Shown here: piece by piece, positions 7,900-16,318 of the stretch
How positions within the stretch are numbered: the first letter of the stretch is position 1
How the letters are laid out: every line of letters starts with the position of its first letter
Source of the DNA: Burkholderiales bacterium
GTDB taxonomy: Bacteria > Pseudomonadota > Gammaproteobacteria > Burkholderiales > Burkholderiaceae_E
Direction: 5' to 3'
Length of the DNA stretch: 36,024 nt
Assembly (NCBI GenBank): GCA_017307915.1
Contig: JAFKGG010000389.1
Coordinates: 1 to 36,024 of the forward strand
Made by a program: the position numbers and the translations under genes
Notes under the pieces: generated by a model
Database searches by the model: none
What the model was told of the DNA's origin: nothing
The model's input: only the letters and a program-made list of their open reading frames with translations

Positions 7900-8928
7900 T
7901 CAGGCGGGAGGTGGACGGGGCCTTGCCTTGCGCCCATTGCCGGCACTGTTGCCGCTATTGCTACCACCGCCACGCTTGCCGCCGCCATGCTTGCCATCGC
8001 CGGAGCGAGCTCCGCTGCGAGTGCCGGCGCGGTTGCCGTGGTGCTTGCCGGCGAGGCCACGGCTGCGCTGCAACTCGCTGGCAATCCCCACAAACGCCGC
8101 CACCAGCCGCGCGCTGCGCCGCTCCTTCAGGCAGACGACGTGCGCGTGCGTGTAGATCTCGGCATCGTGCACGCGCAGCATGCGCAGCGCCGGGTCGGCG
8201 ATGTATTCGACCTCCGACACGGCGCCGATGCCGACGCCCTTGATCACCGCCTCGCGCACGGCTTCACGGCTGCCGATCTCCATCACCACCCGCGGCGTGA
8301 CGCCGGCCTTGGCGAGCGCATCGTCGAGCGCCTTGCGCGTGGTCGAGCCGGCCTCGCGAAGAATCATCCGTTCGCCTTCCAGCTCGCGGACGCCGATCGA
8401 ATCGCGGTCGGCGAAACGATGATCGTGGCGCACGAAGATCATCACCGGATGCCGGCTGTACGGGATCGAATGGAAGCCGGCGTCGTCGGTGACCTGCGCC
8501 AGCACCGCCACGTCGGTCTGATAGGCGAGCAGCGCCGCCAGCGCATCGGCTGAATTGCCGACCCGGACCGACACGCCGACGCCGGGAAAGCGCTGGTTGA
8601 ACTCGGCCAGCATCTCGGTGACGTGGAACGGGCCGACCGCGCCCACGCGCAGGTGGCCCGATTTCAGCTCGCCGGAATCCTTCAGCAGGTGCAGCGCATC
8701 GGTTTCCAGCATGAAGACGCGCTGCGCGATCGCGAACAACTGTTCGCCCAGCGGCGTCAGCCGCACCGTATGGCCGCGCCGGTAGAACAGCTCGACGCCG
8801 TAGGATTCTTCGAGCAGCTTGACCTGCGTGGTGACGGTGGGCTGGCTGATGTGCAGCAGCTTGGCGGCGCCGGTGAAGCCGCCGGCGCGGGCCACGGCAT
8901 GGAACGAGCGTAGTTGCGTCAGTCGCAT
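7900..8928 (-). CDS. LysR-family regulator of the phosphonate type
   Basis: A 342-residue LysR regulator. The N-terminal winged helix-turn-helix is clear (LRSFHAVARAGGFTGAAKLL followed by HISQPTVTTQVKLLEESYGV), then the substrate-binding domain (residues about 90-290). It resembles the LysR subgroup associated with aminoethylphosphonate catabolism, and it is divergent from a phosphonate-linked alcohol dehydrogenase. The ATG at 8928 is preceded by GGAG at 7 bases, preferred to a TTG 12 bases upstream. The last 45 or so residues form a Gly/Arg/Lys/Ser-rich low-complexity tail (for example KHGGGKRGGGSNSGNSAGNG) that ordinary LysR proteins lack. It probably controls the island in response to a phosphonate intermediate; that is inferred from position. 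Confidence 0.88.
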   Translation of the reverse strand: MRLTQLRSFHAVARAGGFTGAAKLLHISQPTVTTQVKLLEESYGVELFYRRGHTVRLTPLGEQLFAIAQRVFMLETDALHLLKDSGELKSGHLRVGAVGPFHVTEMLAEFNQRFPGVGVSVRVGNSADALAALLAYQTDVAVLAQVTDDAGFHSIPYSRHPVMIFVRHDHRFADRDSIGVRELEGERMILREAGSTTRKALDDALAKAGVTPRVVMEIGSREAVREAVIKGVGIGAVSEVEYIADPALRMLRVHDAEIYTHAHVVCLKERRSARLVAAFVGIASELQRSRGLAGKHHGNRAGTRSGARSGDGKHGGGKRGGGSNSGNSAGNGRKARPRPPPA

Positions 8929-8949
8929 TCGGGTCTCCAATCGGCTGCA

Positions 8950-8968
8950 CTATAGATTTTTTGAATAG
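8950..8968. promoter_or_regulatory. LysR-type operator CTAT-N11-ATAG
   Basis: In the divergent gap between the LysR gene and the alcohol dehydrogenase gene there is a perfect interrupted palindrome, CTAT-N11-ATAG, that contains the T-N11-A core typical of LysR recognition sites. It lies in an AT-rich island (about 8950-8995) within otherwise very GC-rich DNA, and 22 bases before the regulator's own start codon, as expected for autoregulation plus activation of the facing gene. TGCAC/GTGCA arms at 8946-8950 and 8973-8977 lie around it with a slightly shifted centre. Confidence 0.6.
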
Positions 8969-9053
8969 ATATGTGCAAATAAAAGAATTTGCCGAGGCTC
9001 GCGCCCTGCGGCAGTCTGTCTTACCGGTCAACAGAGCTGGAATCGAGGAGCGC

Positions 9054-10163
9054 GTGTCCAAAGTCCAATCCCTTCGCTATCAGAACCCCGTGGCGATCCG
9101 CTACGGTGCCGGCGCCGTAGGCGAGCTGCCGGCGCTGCTGGCGGGGCGCCGCGCGGTGCTGGTCACTTTTCCCGAAGCCCGCTCGCTAGGTCTGGTCGAC
9201 CGTCTGCGCGGTGTGCTGGGTGATGCGCTGGCCGGCATCGAAGACCGCATCGAGCCGAACCCCGACGTCGCCGAGCTGCGTCCGATGTACGAACGCTTCT
9301 GGCGCGAGCATCGCGATTGCGAAGCGCTGATCGCCGTCGGCGGCGGCAGTGCCATCGATACTGCCAAGACGCTGATGGTCGGCACCGCCGCCGGTTTCGA
9401 CGAGCTGGTGGCGCTGCTGTCGCGCGGTGCGCCGTTTATCCCGCATCGCACCAAGGCGCTGATCGCGGTGCCGACCACCGCCGGTACCGGCAGCGAAGTC
9501 ACGCCCTGGGCCACGGTGTGGGATCGGGCCGCCGGCAAGAAGTATTCGCTGCATCTGAACGAAACCTGGCCCGAAGCCGCGGTGGTCGACCCCGAGCTGA
9601 TGCTTACGCTGCCCAATTCGGTGACGCTGCAAAGCGGGCTCGATGCCTTGTCGCACGCGCTCGAATCGATCTGGAACCGCAACGCCAATCCGATCTCGGA
9701 CACCTTCGCCGTGGCTGCCGCGCGTGAGGTGATGGCGACGCTGCCGGCGCTGCTGGCCGAACCCGCCAATCGCGAGCTGCGCGGCCGCATGGCCCTGGCC
9801 GCGCTGAAGGCCGGCATGGCGTTCTCGAATACGCGCACGGCGCTGGCGCATTCGATCTCGTATGAAATGACGCTGCGCTTCGGTCTGCCGCACGGCATCG
9901 CCTGTTCGTTCACGCTGCCGATGGTGCTGGAGCGGGCGCTTGGCGTCGATGCTGGCCGCGACGAAGTGCTGGCCGAGATCTTCGGCGGCGATCTGGCCGA
10001 CGCCCCGGCGCGGCTGGCGCGCTTCATCGAATCGCTCGGGGTGCGCACCGAGTTCAGCGCCTACGGCGTCGACGATACCGACTCGCGCCGCATGATCGAC
10101 GATGCGATGGATGGCGTGCGCGGCAAGAACTTCATCGGCGTGCAGCGTGGCGCCGTGGCATAA
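9054..10163 (+). CDS. phosphonate-associated iron-containing alcohol dehydrogenase
   Basis: A 369-residue group III (Fe-type) alcohol dehydrogenase. The GTG at 9054 is chosen because GAGGAG ends 3 bases before it and the protein then begins at the family N-terminus (SLRYQNPVAIRYGAGAV). The nucleotide-binding motif AVGGGSAIDTAK and PTTAGTGSEVT are present. All metal ligands can be placed: D197 and H201 (GLDALSHALES), H266 (LAHSIS) and H280 (GLPHGIA). This subgroup occurs beside phosphonate genes and is related to phosphonoacetaldehyde reductases of phosphonate biosynthesis. With phnY and phnA downstream, the likely reaction is oxidation of 2-hydroxyethylphosphonate to phosphonoacetaldehyde; the reverse direction cannot be excluded. 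Confidence 0.86.
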   Translation: MSKVQSLRYQNPVAIRYGAGAVGELPALLAGRRAVLVTFPEARSLGLVDRLRGVLGDALAGIEDRIEPNPDVAELRPMYERFWREHRDCEALIAVGGGSAIDTAKTLMVGTAAGFDELVALLSRGAPFIPHRTKALIAVPTTAGTGSEVTPWATVWDRAAGKKYSLHLNETWPEAAVVDPELMLTLPNSVTLQSGLDALSHALESIWNRNANPISDTFAVAAAREVMATLPALLAEPANRELRGRMALAALKAGMAFSNTRTALAHSISYEMTLRFGLPHGIACSFTLPMVLERALGVDAGRDEVLAEIFGGDLADAPARLARFIESLGVRTEFSAYGVDDTDSRRMIDDAMDGVRGKNFIGVQRGAVA

Positions 10164-10230
10164 GTGATTCCTTCACCGGCCTGCAACATGCCGCGGTCAT
10201 CATCATGCTTTTTGCTAACGGAGCTGTGAG

Positions 10231-11880
10231 ATGAAGACGAACCGTCAACGGAGTAGCACACCGATGTCAGCCGAATCCGAAACGCCGATCAAGGTCGCTG
10301 CAAGCGATCTGCCGCTGCAGGGGGCGCAACGCCGCTCCCTGCTGGCCGCCGCCGGTGCAACGCTGGCCGGCAGTGCGCTGCATGAGCTGTTATGGCCCGA
10401 TGCCGCGCACGCGCAGACGCAGCAGCAGCCCAGGCGCGGCGGCACCTTCGTCTACACGAACACCTATCCCAACAACCGGATGGGCGACGCGCGCAACGGC
10501 AAGCACCCGTACTACCTGCTCGACATCAACACGCGCAGCGCCTACAACGGCCTGGGCTACGTGAACGCCAACATGGAGGTCGAGCCCGAGCTGGCCACCT
10601 CTTGGGAGCCCGATGCCGATCTGAAGGTCTGGGAGATCGCGCTGCGCGAAGGCGTGAAATTCCACAACGGCCGCGACATGACGGCCGACGACGTGGTGGC
10701 CTCGTTCCTGTTCCATCAGCAGAAGACGTCGTTCGCCAAGCAGATCGTCAAGATCGAGAAGACCGGTCAGTACAAGGTGCGCATGCATCTGGACCGGCCC
10801 AACAGCGAGTTTCCCTACATCCTCGGCGAATACCAATTGATGGTGATGCCCGCCGAGCCGCTGGAAACGATCGGTCTGGCGGGCATCGGCACCGGGCCGT
10901 TCAAGATCGTCGAGCTCGACCCGAAGCGCCGGCTGATCATGGAGCGCCATGCCGATTACTGGCGCAAGGGCTTGCCGTATCTCGATCGCCTCGAAGTGGT
11001 CAGCTCGCCGGGGCGCATGGAAGGCGCGCTGAACGGCTTTCGCGCCAATCTGTTCGACGCGGTGCTGGGCGTGGATCCGGGCCTGCTGCCCGATCTGGAA
11101 CGCATTCCCGGCACGCGGGTCGACTTCTCCGATGCCGGCGACCAGGCGCTGATGATCCTGCCCAAGTACGAGGGCTCGCCGTTCAATGACAAGCGCATCC
11201 GCCAGGCGCTGGCGCTGGCCATCGACCGTGAAAAGGTGATGCGCATCGTCTACGGCGCCCAGACCGGCTGGATCGGCAACGACTCGCACCTGACGCCGGC
11301 CAACGTGGCATCGTTTCTGCCGCGCCCGGGCAAGCGCGACGTGGCCAAGGCGAAGAAGCTGCTGGCCGAGGCCGGCTACCCGAACGGCATCACGCTGCCG
11401 ACGTTCTACTTCACCGCGTCGTGGCCCGAGATTCCGCGCGTGTTCCAGGTGGTGGCGCAGACCGTGAAGGACGCCGGCATCACGATGCCGATCGAACAGC
11501 GCCCCGGCGACGGCTATCGCGACTGGCGCGTCGAAGACGCCGCCAAGACGCGCAAGCACAAGTTCGCCTACGGCCCGTCGGGCGTGCGCAATCCGGGCGT
11601 CAGTCTGTACCGGATGCGGCCCGACAACAACGAGAGCGGCTACTGGAGCGGGCCCGCCTGTGACCGCTATCAGGCGCTGTACAACCAGGCGATCGGCGAA
11701 CGCGACCCGGCCAAGCGCAACGCGCTGTACAAGCAGATGCAGGAGATCCTGTTCGATGACGTGCCGGCGATCCATCCGGTGGGCCGCAAGAACATGCTGA
11801 TCCACAAGCCGCACCTGCGCGGGTTGAAGAACCATTCGCAGTTCTGGTCGATCCGCTTCGACGAAGTCTGGAAGGCGTAA
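10231..11880 (+). CDS. ABC transporter substrate-binding protein, peptide type (SBP_bac_5)
   Basis: A 549-residue family 5 extracellular solute-binding protein, the class used for peptides, nickel, opines and some sugars. GGAG at 10220 supports the ATG at 10231; an ATG at 10264 is an alternative. The long n-region carries QRRSLLAAAG, a Tat-like twin-arginine signal, followed by a hydrophobic stretch and an AHAQ cleavage site at about residue 60. Family landmarks include ELATSWEPDADLKVWEIALR, GVKFHNGRDMTADDVVASF, GTGPFKIVELDPKRRLIMER and IRQALALAIDREKVM. It is the first gene of a complete importer inside the phosphonate island; the ligand is not readable from sequence, and context suggests a phosphonate conjugate rather than a plain peptide. 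Confidence 0.88.
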   Translation: MKTNRQRSSTPMSAESETPIKVAASDLPLQGAQRRSLLAAAGATLAGSALHELLWPDAAHAQTQQQPRRGGTFVYTNTYPNNRMGDARNGKHPYYLLDINTRSAYNGLGYVNANMEVEPELATSWEPDADLKVWEIALREGVKFHNGRDMTADDVVASFLFHQQKTSFAKQIVKIEKTGQYKVRMHLDRPNSEFPYILGEYQLMVMPAEPLETIGLAGIGTGPFKIVELDPKRRLIMERHADYWRKGLPYLDRLEVVSSPGRMEGALNGFRANLFDAVLGVDPGLLPDLERIPGTRVDFSDAGDQALMILPKYEGSPFNDKRIRQALALAIDREKVMRIVYGAQTGWIGNDSHLTPANVASFLPRPGKRDVAKAKKLLAEAGYPNGITLPTFYFTASWPEIPRVFQVVAQTVKDAGITMPIEQRPGDGYRDWRVEDAAKTRKHKFAYGPSGVRNPGVSLYRMRPDNNESGYWSGPACDRYQALYNQAIGERDPAKRNALYKQMQEILFDDVPAIHPVGRKNMLIHKPHLRGLKNHSQFWSIRFDEVWKA

Positions 11881-11883
11881 GCC

Positions 11884-12840
11884 GTGGCGCTGGCTATCCT
11901 GCGACGGCTGCTGCTGTCGGTCCTGGTGCTGTGGCTGGTGACGGTGCTGGTATTCGTCTCGACCGAGGTGCTGCCCGGCGACGCCTTGCAGGTGTCGCTG
12001 ACCAGCGACGAGGCGTCGATGATGTCGGCCGAGGATCTCGATCGCAAGCGCCGCGAGCTGGGGCTCGACCGGCCCGCCACGGTGCGCTATGCCGAATGGC
12101 TGGCGGGCGCGGTGCATGGCGATTTCGGCAAGACGATCATCGGCGGCTCGCAGGTCAGCGAGGTGATCGCGTATCCGCTGCGCAATTCGCTGCTGCTGGG
12201 GCTGGTCACGGCCTCGATCGCGATTCCGGTGGCCTTGCTGATCGGTATCGCCGCGGCCTATTGGCGCGGCCGCGCGCCGGACCTGGCCGTATCCACCGGC
12301 GCCATGATCGGTTATTCGATTCCCGAGTTCGCGTCGGGCAACTTCCTGATCCTGTGTTTTGCGATCTGGATTCCGATCTTTCCGGCGATGATCACCGCGT
12401 TCACCAAGGATCCGCCCAGTGCGCTGCTGTCGGCCGCGTTCCTGCCGGTGCTGGCGATCGTGATCGGCTCGATCGCGCACCTGGTGCGGCTGATCCGCGC
12501 CGGCTTCATCGAATCGCTGAACAGCGACTACGTCGAGCGCGCGCGGCTGGCCGGCGCTTCCGACCTGCGGCTGATTCTGCGCCATGCGCTGCCGGCCTCG
12601 GTGATGCCGGCCTTGAACTCGGCCGCGCTGTACGTGGCCGGCCTGCTGGGCGGCATCATCGTCATCGAAAAGGTGTTTGCGTATCCGGGGCTGGGCATGG
12701 TGCTGATCCAGGCGGTGGAAAAGCGCGAGGTGGCCGTGGTGCAGGCGATCAGCCTGGTCGCCGCGCTGATCGTGGTGACGATGAACCTGCTGGCCGATGC
12801 GCTGGTGATGGCGATCGATCCGCGCGCAAGGGGCCGCTGA
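11884..12840 (+). CDS. ABC transporter permease, DppB/OppB type
   Basis: A 318-residue inner-membrane permease starting at GTG 11884, four bases after the binding-protein gene ends. It has an N-terminal helix (LLLSVLVLWLVTVLVFVSTEVLPGD), a DppB-like periplasmic loop (RRELGLDRPATVRYAEWL, GDFGKTI), several further helices, and the cytoplasmic EAA coupling loop (YVERARLAGASDLRLILRHA) that contacts the ATPase. It pairs with the next gene to form the channel. Stop and next start are separated by one base, so the genes are clearly one operon. Confidence 0.92.
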   Translation: MALAILRRLLLSVLVLWLVTVLVFVSTEVLPGDALQVSLTSDEASMMSAEDLDRKRRELGLDRPATVRYAEWLAGAVHGDFGKTIIGGSQVSEVIAYPLRNSLLLGLVTASIAIPVALLIGIAAAYWRGRAPDLAVSTGAMIGYSIPEFASGNFLILCFAIWIPIFPAMITAFTKDPPSALLSAAFLPVLAIVIGSIAHLVRLIRAGFIESLNSDYVERARLAGASDLRLILRHALPASVMPALNSAALYVAGLLGGIIVIEKVFAYPGLGMVLIQAVEKREVAVVQAISLVAALIVVTMNLLADALVMAIDPRARGR

Positions 12841-12841
12841 C

Positions 12842-13690
12842 ATGGAACTGCGCATCGATACCTTTGCGCTGCGCAAGCCGGCGGCAGTGATCGGCCTGTC
12901 GCTGGTCGTGCTGCACCTGGCGCTGGCGCTGCTCGCGCCGTGGATCTCGCCGTTCGATCCCACCGAGCTGGTGGGCGGCCGGGCCGAGCCGCCGAGCATG
13001 GAGTTTCTGCTCGGCACCGACGTGCTGGGGCGCGATTATCTGTCGCGGCTGCTGCACGGCGGCCGCATGGCGCTGCTGGTGACCTTCACCGGCGTGGTCG
13101 TCGCGGTACTGGTCGGCAGTCTGTGCGGCGTGGCGGCGGCCTATTTCGGCGGTGTCGTCGACGACGTGATGATGCGCATCTGCGACATCAAGCTGGCGCT
13201 GCCCGGCATCCTGTTCGTGTCGCTGTTCATCACCGGCTTCGGCGAGTCGACCGGCGTGTTGATCGCGCTGGTCGGGCTGGTCTATTTTCCCGGTGTGATC
13301 CGCATCGTGCGCGCGCAGGCCTTGACGCAGGTGAACCTGGGTTACGTGAAGGCGGCGCAGTTGCGTGGTGAAAGCGCGCTGTCGGTGATCGTGCGCGAAG
13401 TGCTGCCTAATACGCTCGACGTGGTCTACGTCGAGCTTGCGATCCGCATGTCGCATGCGGTGCTGCTGTTGAGCACGATGTCGTATCTCGGCCTGGGCCT
13501 GTCGCCGCCCACGCCCGACTGGGGTCTGATGGTGTCCGAAGGCGTCGGCCAGCTTTCGTTCGCACCCTGGCTGGTGCTGTTTCCGGCGCTGTTCATCAGC
13601 ACGCTGGTGATCGGCCTGAACTTCGGCGCCGAGGCGCTCGCCAACGCGCTGGGCATGGATGCGGCGCGCGGCTACGTGGGGGGTGTATGA
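12842..13690 (+). CDS. ABC transporter permease, DppC/OppC type
   Basis: A 282-residue partner permease. It begins with a short cytoplasmic stretch and a first helix (VIGLSLVVLHLALALLAPWI), then the DppC-type motif LLGTDVLGRDYLSRLLHGGR, followed by more helices and the EAA loop (GYVKAAQLRGESALSVIVRE). The C-terminal part has SYLGLGLSPPTPDWGLMVSEG, characteristic of OppC/DppC proteins. The end overlaps the start of the ATPase gene by four bases (ATGA), implying coupled translation. Confidence 0.92.
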   Translation: MELRIDTFALRKPAAVIGLSLVVLHLALALLAPWISPFDPTELVGGRAEPPSMEFLLGTDVLGRDYLSRLLHGGRMALLVTFTGVVVAVLVGSLCGVAAAYFGGVVDDVMMRICDIKLALPGILFVSLFITGFGESTGVLIALVGLVYFPGVIRIVRAQALTQVNLGYVKAAQLRGESALSVIVREVLPNTLDVVYVELAIRMSHAVLLLSTMSYLGLGLSPPTPDWGLMVSEGVGQLSFAPWLVLFPALFISTLVIGLNFGAEALANALGMDAARGYVGGV

Positions 13691-15495
13691 ACCAGCCGGT
13701 CTGTGCCGTGCCGCAAGCGCCGCAGCACGAACGCCTGCGGGTCAGCCATCTCGACATCGCCTATCGGCGCGTCGACGGCAGCTTGCGGCCGGCGGTGAGC
13801 GACGCCTGTTTCTCGCTGGCCCAGGGGCAGAGCCTGGGCATCGTCGGCGAAAGCGGTTCGGGCAAGTCGACGCTGGCGCGCGCGCTGCTTGGATATACGC
13901 GGCCCGGTGGCGTCATCACCGGTGGCTCGGTACGCATCGACGGGCAGGAAGTGTGCGGCCTGTCGAGCGAGGGGCTGCGCGCGCTGCGCGGCGGCCGCGT
14001 CGCATTCGTACCGCAGAACCCGCTGAGTTCGTTGACGCCGCACTTGCGCGTCGGCGCGCAGGTGGCCGAGGCGGTGCGCATACATCAGCGCTGCGACGCG
14101 GCCACGGCGCGCCAGGTGACGCTGGAACTGTTCGCCGCCACGCATCTGCCCGATCAGCAGGACATGTACGGGCGCTTCCCGCACGAGCTGTCGGGCGGGC
14201 AGCGCCAGCGCGTGGTGATCGCCGCGGCGCTGGCCGGCAACCCGGGTCTGGTGGTGCTCGACGAGCCGACCACGGCGCTGGACAAGACCACCGAGATCCA
14301 GGTGCTGGAACTGGTGCAGCAGCTGCGGCGGCGCTTGAACGCGACGCTGGTCTACGTCAGCCATGACCTGAACGTGATTTCCGAGATGTGCGATCGCGTG
14401 CTGGTGATGCTCGACGGGTGCATCGTCGAAGAAGGGCCGACGCGGCAGGTCTATCGCGCGGCCCAGCACGAATACACACGCCGGCTGATCGCGTCGATTC
14501 CGCGGCTCGACCGGCCGGTGGTGGCCGAACCCTGCGATCCTGTCTCCGCGTCGGCATTCGTATCGGCATCGGCGACTGCAATCGTCCGTTCATCCGCAGC
14601 CGCGTCCGTATCCGCATCGGCATCGGTCTCCGTGCTTGTCGCGACAGCCCCCGCAGCCCCGCTGCTGGCGGTCGAGCGCTTGTCGTTCAGCTATCCGCAG
14701 CGGCGCAGCTGGCTGCGCCGGGCGGCACCCGCATCGCGCCCGGCGCTGCATGATTTGAGCTTCGAGATCGCGCCCGGCGAAACGCTGGGCCTGGTCGGCG
14801 AATCGGGCAGCGGCAAGAGCACGGCGGCGGCGATCGTCGCCGGTCTGCTGGCGCCCGGCGGCGGCGGCATCCGCTTCGCCGGCCAGGCGCTGGCCGGGCT
14901 GGCCGCGCAGCGCAACGCCGAGCAACGGCGCCGCATCCAGATCATCTTTCAGGATCCGTTGTCATCGCTGAACCCGCGTCAGCGCGTCGCAGAGATCCTG
15001 ATGCGTCCGCTGGCGCTGTTTCGTGGCCTGCACGGTGCGCGGGCGCGCGATGAAGCGCAGGCGCTGATGCAGCGGCTGCAGCTCGACCCCACGCTGCTCG
15101 ACTGTTATCCGCGCCAGCTGTCCGGCGGGCAGCAGCAGCGCGTGGCGATCGCGCGCGCCTTCGCCGCCGAGCCCGACCTGATCATCTGCGACGAAGTGAC
15201 GTCGGCGCTCGACGTATCGGTGCAGGCGCAGGTGCTCAAGCTGCTGGCCGAGCTGCAGCGCCAGTCGGGCGTGGCCTGCCTGTTCATCAGCCATGACCTG
15301 GGCGTGATCCGGCAGATCGCCGGCCGCGTCGTCGTGCTGCACGGCGGAGAAGTGCGCGAAGCCGGCGATACCGCGGCCGTGTTCGCGCAGCCGGCCGATC
15401 GCTATACGCGCGAGTTGATCAGCGCGGCCACGCGCGGCTACGGCAACCTGCCCGATGCCCTTGCCGGCCCGGCGCTGGTCGTCAATTCAGCATGA
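13687..15495 (+). CDS. fused double ATP-binding protein (DppD-DppF type) of the ABC importer
   Basis: A 602-residue single protein with two complete ATPase domains, replacing separate DppD and DppF. Domain 1: Walker [10 protein letters not shown] with K60, signature LSGGQRQRV, Walker [13 protein letters not shown]. Domain 2: Walker A with K377, signature LSGGQQQRV, Walker [13 protein letters not shown], where Val replaces the usual Pro of DEPTSALD. Such fusions are common for peptide-type importers (compare GsiA and YejF). Between the domains, about residues 280-320, is a Ser/Ala/Val-rich linker of repeated short units that looks recently expanded. The gene overlaps its upstream permease and its downstream phosphodiesterase by four bases each. 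Confidence 0.92.
   Translation: MNQPVCAVPQAPQHERLRVSHLDIAYRRVDGSLRPAVSDACFSLAQGQSLGIVGESGSGKSTLARALLGYTRPGGVITGGSVRIDGQEVCGLSSEGLRALRGGRVAFVPQNPLSSLTPHLRVGAQVAEAVRIHQRCDAATARQVTLELFAATHLPDQQDMYGRFPHELSGGQRQRVVIAAALAGNPGLVVLDEPTTALDKTTEIQVLELVQQLRRRLNATLVYVSHDLNVISEMCDRVLVMLDGCIVEEGPTRQVYRAAQHEYTRRLIASIPRLDRPVVAEPCDPVSASAFVSASATAIVRSSAAASVSASASVSVLVATAPAAPLLAVERLSFSYPQRRSWLRRAAPASRPALHDLSFEIAPGETLGLVGESGSGKSTAAAIVAGLLAPGGGGIRFAGQALAGLAAQRNAEQRRRIQIIFQDPLSSLNPRQRVAEILMRPLALFRGLHGARARDEAQALMQRLQLDPTLLDCYPRQLSGGQQQRVAIARAFAAEPDLIICDEVTSALDVSVQAQVLKLLAELQRQSGVACLFISHDLGVIRQIAGRVVVLHGGEVREAGDTAAVFAQPADRYTRELISAATRGYGNLPDALAGPALVVNSA
14540..14645. repeat. low-complexity GCATCGG/TCCGCATCG-like repeats coding the inter-domain linker
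   Basis: Irregular copies of short words such as GCATCGG, TCCGCAT and TCCGTATC follow one another here. They code the Ser-Ala-Val linker ([26 protein letters not shown]) between the two ATPase domains. The repetition is imperfect and has no single fixed period. Confidence 0.6.
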
Positions 15496-16310
15496 GCGCA
15501 GCCATGAAGATCATCCACGTCACCGATACGCATCTGATCACGCCGGGCATGTCGCTGTACGGGCTCGATCCCTACGAGCGGCTGAGCGCCTGCGTGGCCG
15601 ACATCCGCGAGAATCACGCCGATGCGGCATTTTGCGTAATCACCGGCGATCTGGCGCACAAGGGCGAGTTGGCCGCCTACCAGGGCTTGCGCAAGCAGGT
15701 CGATACGCTGCCGATGCCCTGCCATCTGCTGATGGGCAACCATGATCTGCGCGCGCCGTTTCGCGAGGTGTTTCCGCAGGCGCTGCGAGATGCCGCCGGT
15801 TTCGTCCAGCATTCGCTGCGGCTGCCCGAGGGCGATTTCCTGTTCCTGGATACGCTCGATGAAGGCGTCAACGGCGGCCGCTATTGCGAAGCGCGGCTGG
15901 CCTGGCTGCGCGCGCGGCTCGACGAAGCCGGCGATCGGCCGGTCTATCTGTTCATGCACCACCCGCCGTTTCCAATCGGCATTCCGTGCCTGGACGTGAT
16001 CTCGCTGGCCGAGCCCGAGCGCTTCGCCGAGGTGGTGGCGGGACGCCGCAACATCCGGCATCTGTTCTATGGCCACGTGCACCGGCCGGTATGCGGCAAC
16101 TGGCGCGGCATCTCGACCTCGACGATGCGCGGGCTGAATCACCAGGTGCCGTTCGACCTGGTCACCGTCAAGCCGGTGCCGAAGAGCCATGAACCGCCTG
16201 CGTATGCGGTGGCGCTGATCTCACCCGATCAGGTGATCGTGCACTTCCACGATTTCCTGGATCGCCGTACGCTGGTCAAGCGCGGCGATCACTACGCCTA
16301 CCAGGCTTGA
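15492..16310 (+). CDS. class III metallophosphodiesterase (CpdA/GpdQ-like)
   Basis: A 272-residue calcineurin-like phosphoesterase. The dimetal site motifs are complete: D12-x-H14 (VTDTHL), G-D53 (ITGDLAHKGE), G-N83-H84-D85, H156-H157 (HHPPFP) and G-H195-x-H197 (GHVHRP). This motif set defines class III cyclic-nucleotide or glycerophosphodiester phosphodiesterases. No signal peptide is visible, so it acts in the cytoplasm. The ATG at 15492 overlaps the ATPase stop; ATG 15504 is also possible. In this operon its likely job is to open a phosphodiester or phosphonate ester after import. A cAMP-specific role is less likely given the gene's coupling to the importer. Confidence 0.87.
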   Translation: MSAAMKIIHVTDTHLITPGMSLYGLDPYERLSACVADIRENHADAAFCVITGDLAHKGELAAYQGLRKQVDTLPMPCHLLMGNHDLRAPFREVFPQALRDAAGFVQHSLRLPEGDFLFLDTLDEGVNGGRYCEARLAWLRARLDEAGDRPVYLFMHHPPFPIGIPCLDVISLAEPERFAEVVAGRRNIRHLFYGHVHRPVCGNWRGISTSTMRGLNHQVPFDLVTVKPVPKSHEPPAYAVALISPDQVIVHFHDFLDRRTLVKRGDHYAYQA

Positions 16311-16318
16311 GCGGCGCC

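Noticed and set aside
7900..8045. Frameshift at the end of the LysR gene producing the odd tail
   Set aside because: The effector domain is complete before the tail and the tail is repetitive low-complexity, not a displaced domain; no conserved continuation is seen in the other frames.
8961..9053. Upstream extension of the alcohol dehydrogenase to an ATG-like start at 8961
   Set aside because: The added residues do not resemble the family, would run through the regulatory region, and the GTG at 9054 has a strong GAGGAG site.
10390..13017. Very long open frame on the minus strand opposite the ABC binding protein and permease
   Set aside because: It is rich in His, Arg, Gln and Asp with no domain, and lies antisense to genes with clear family motifs; it is a by-product of high GC and strong third-position bias.
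14540..14645. CRISPR-like array
   Set aside because: Short irregular words without constant repeat length or unique spacers, inside a coding frame.
10231..15495. Plain dipeptide or nickel importer unrelated to phosphonates
   Set aside because: Not excluded by protein family, but the genes lie between and overlap with phosphonate genes in one operon, so a general peptide or nickel role is less likely.
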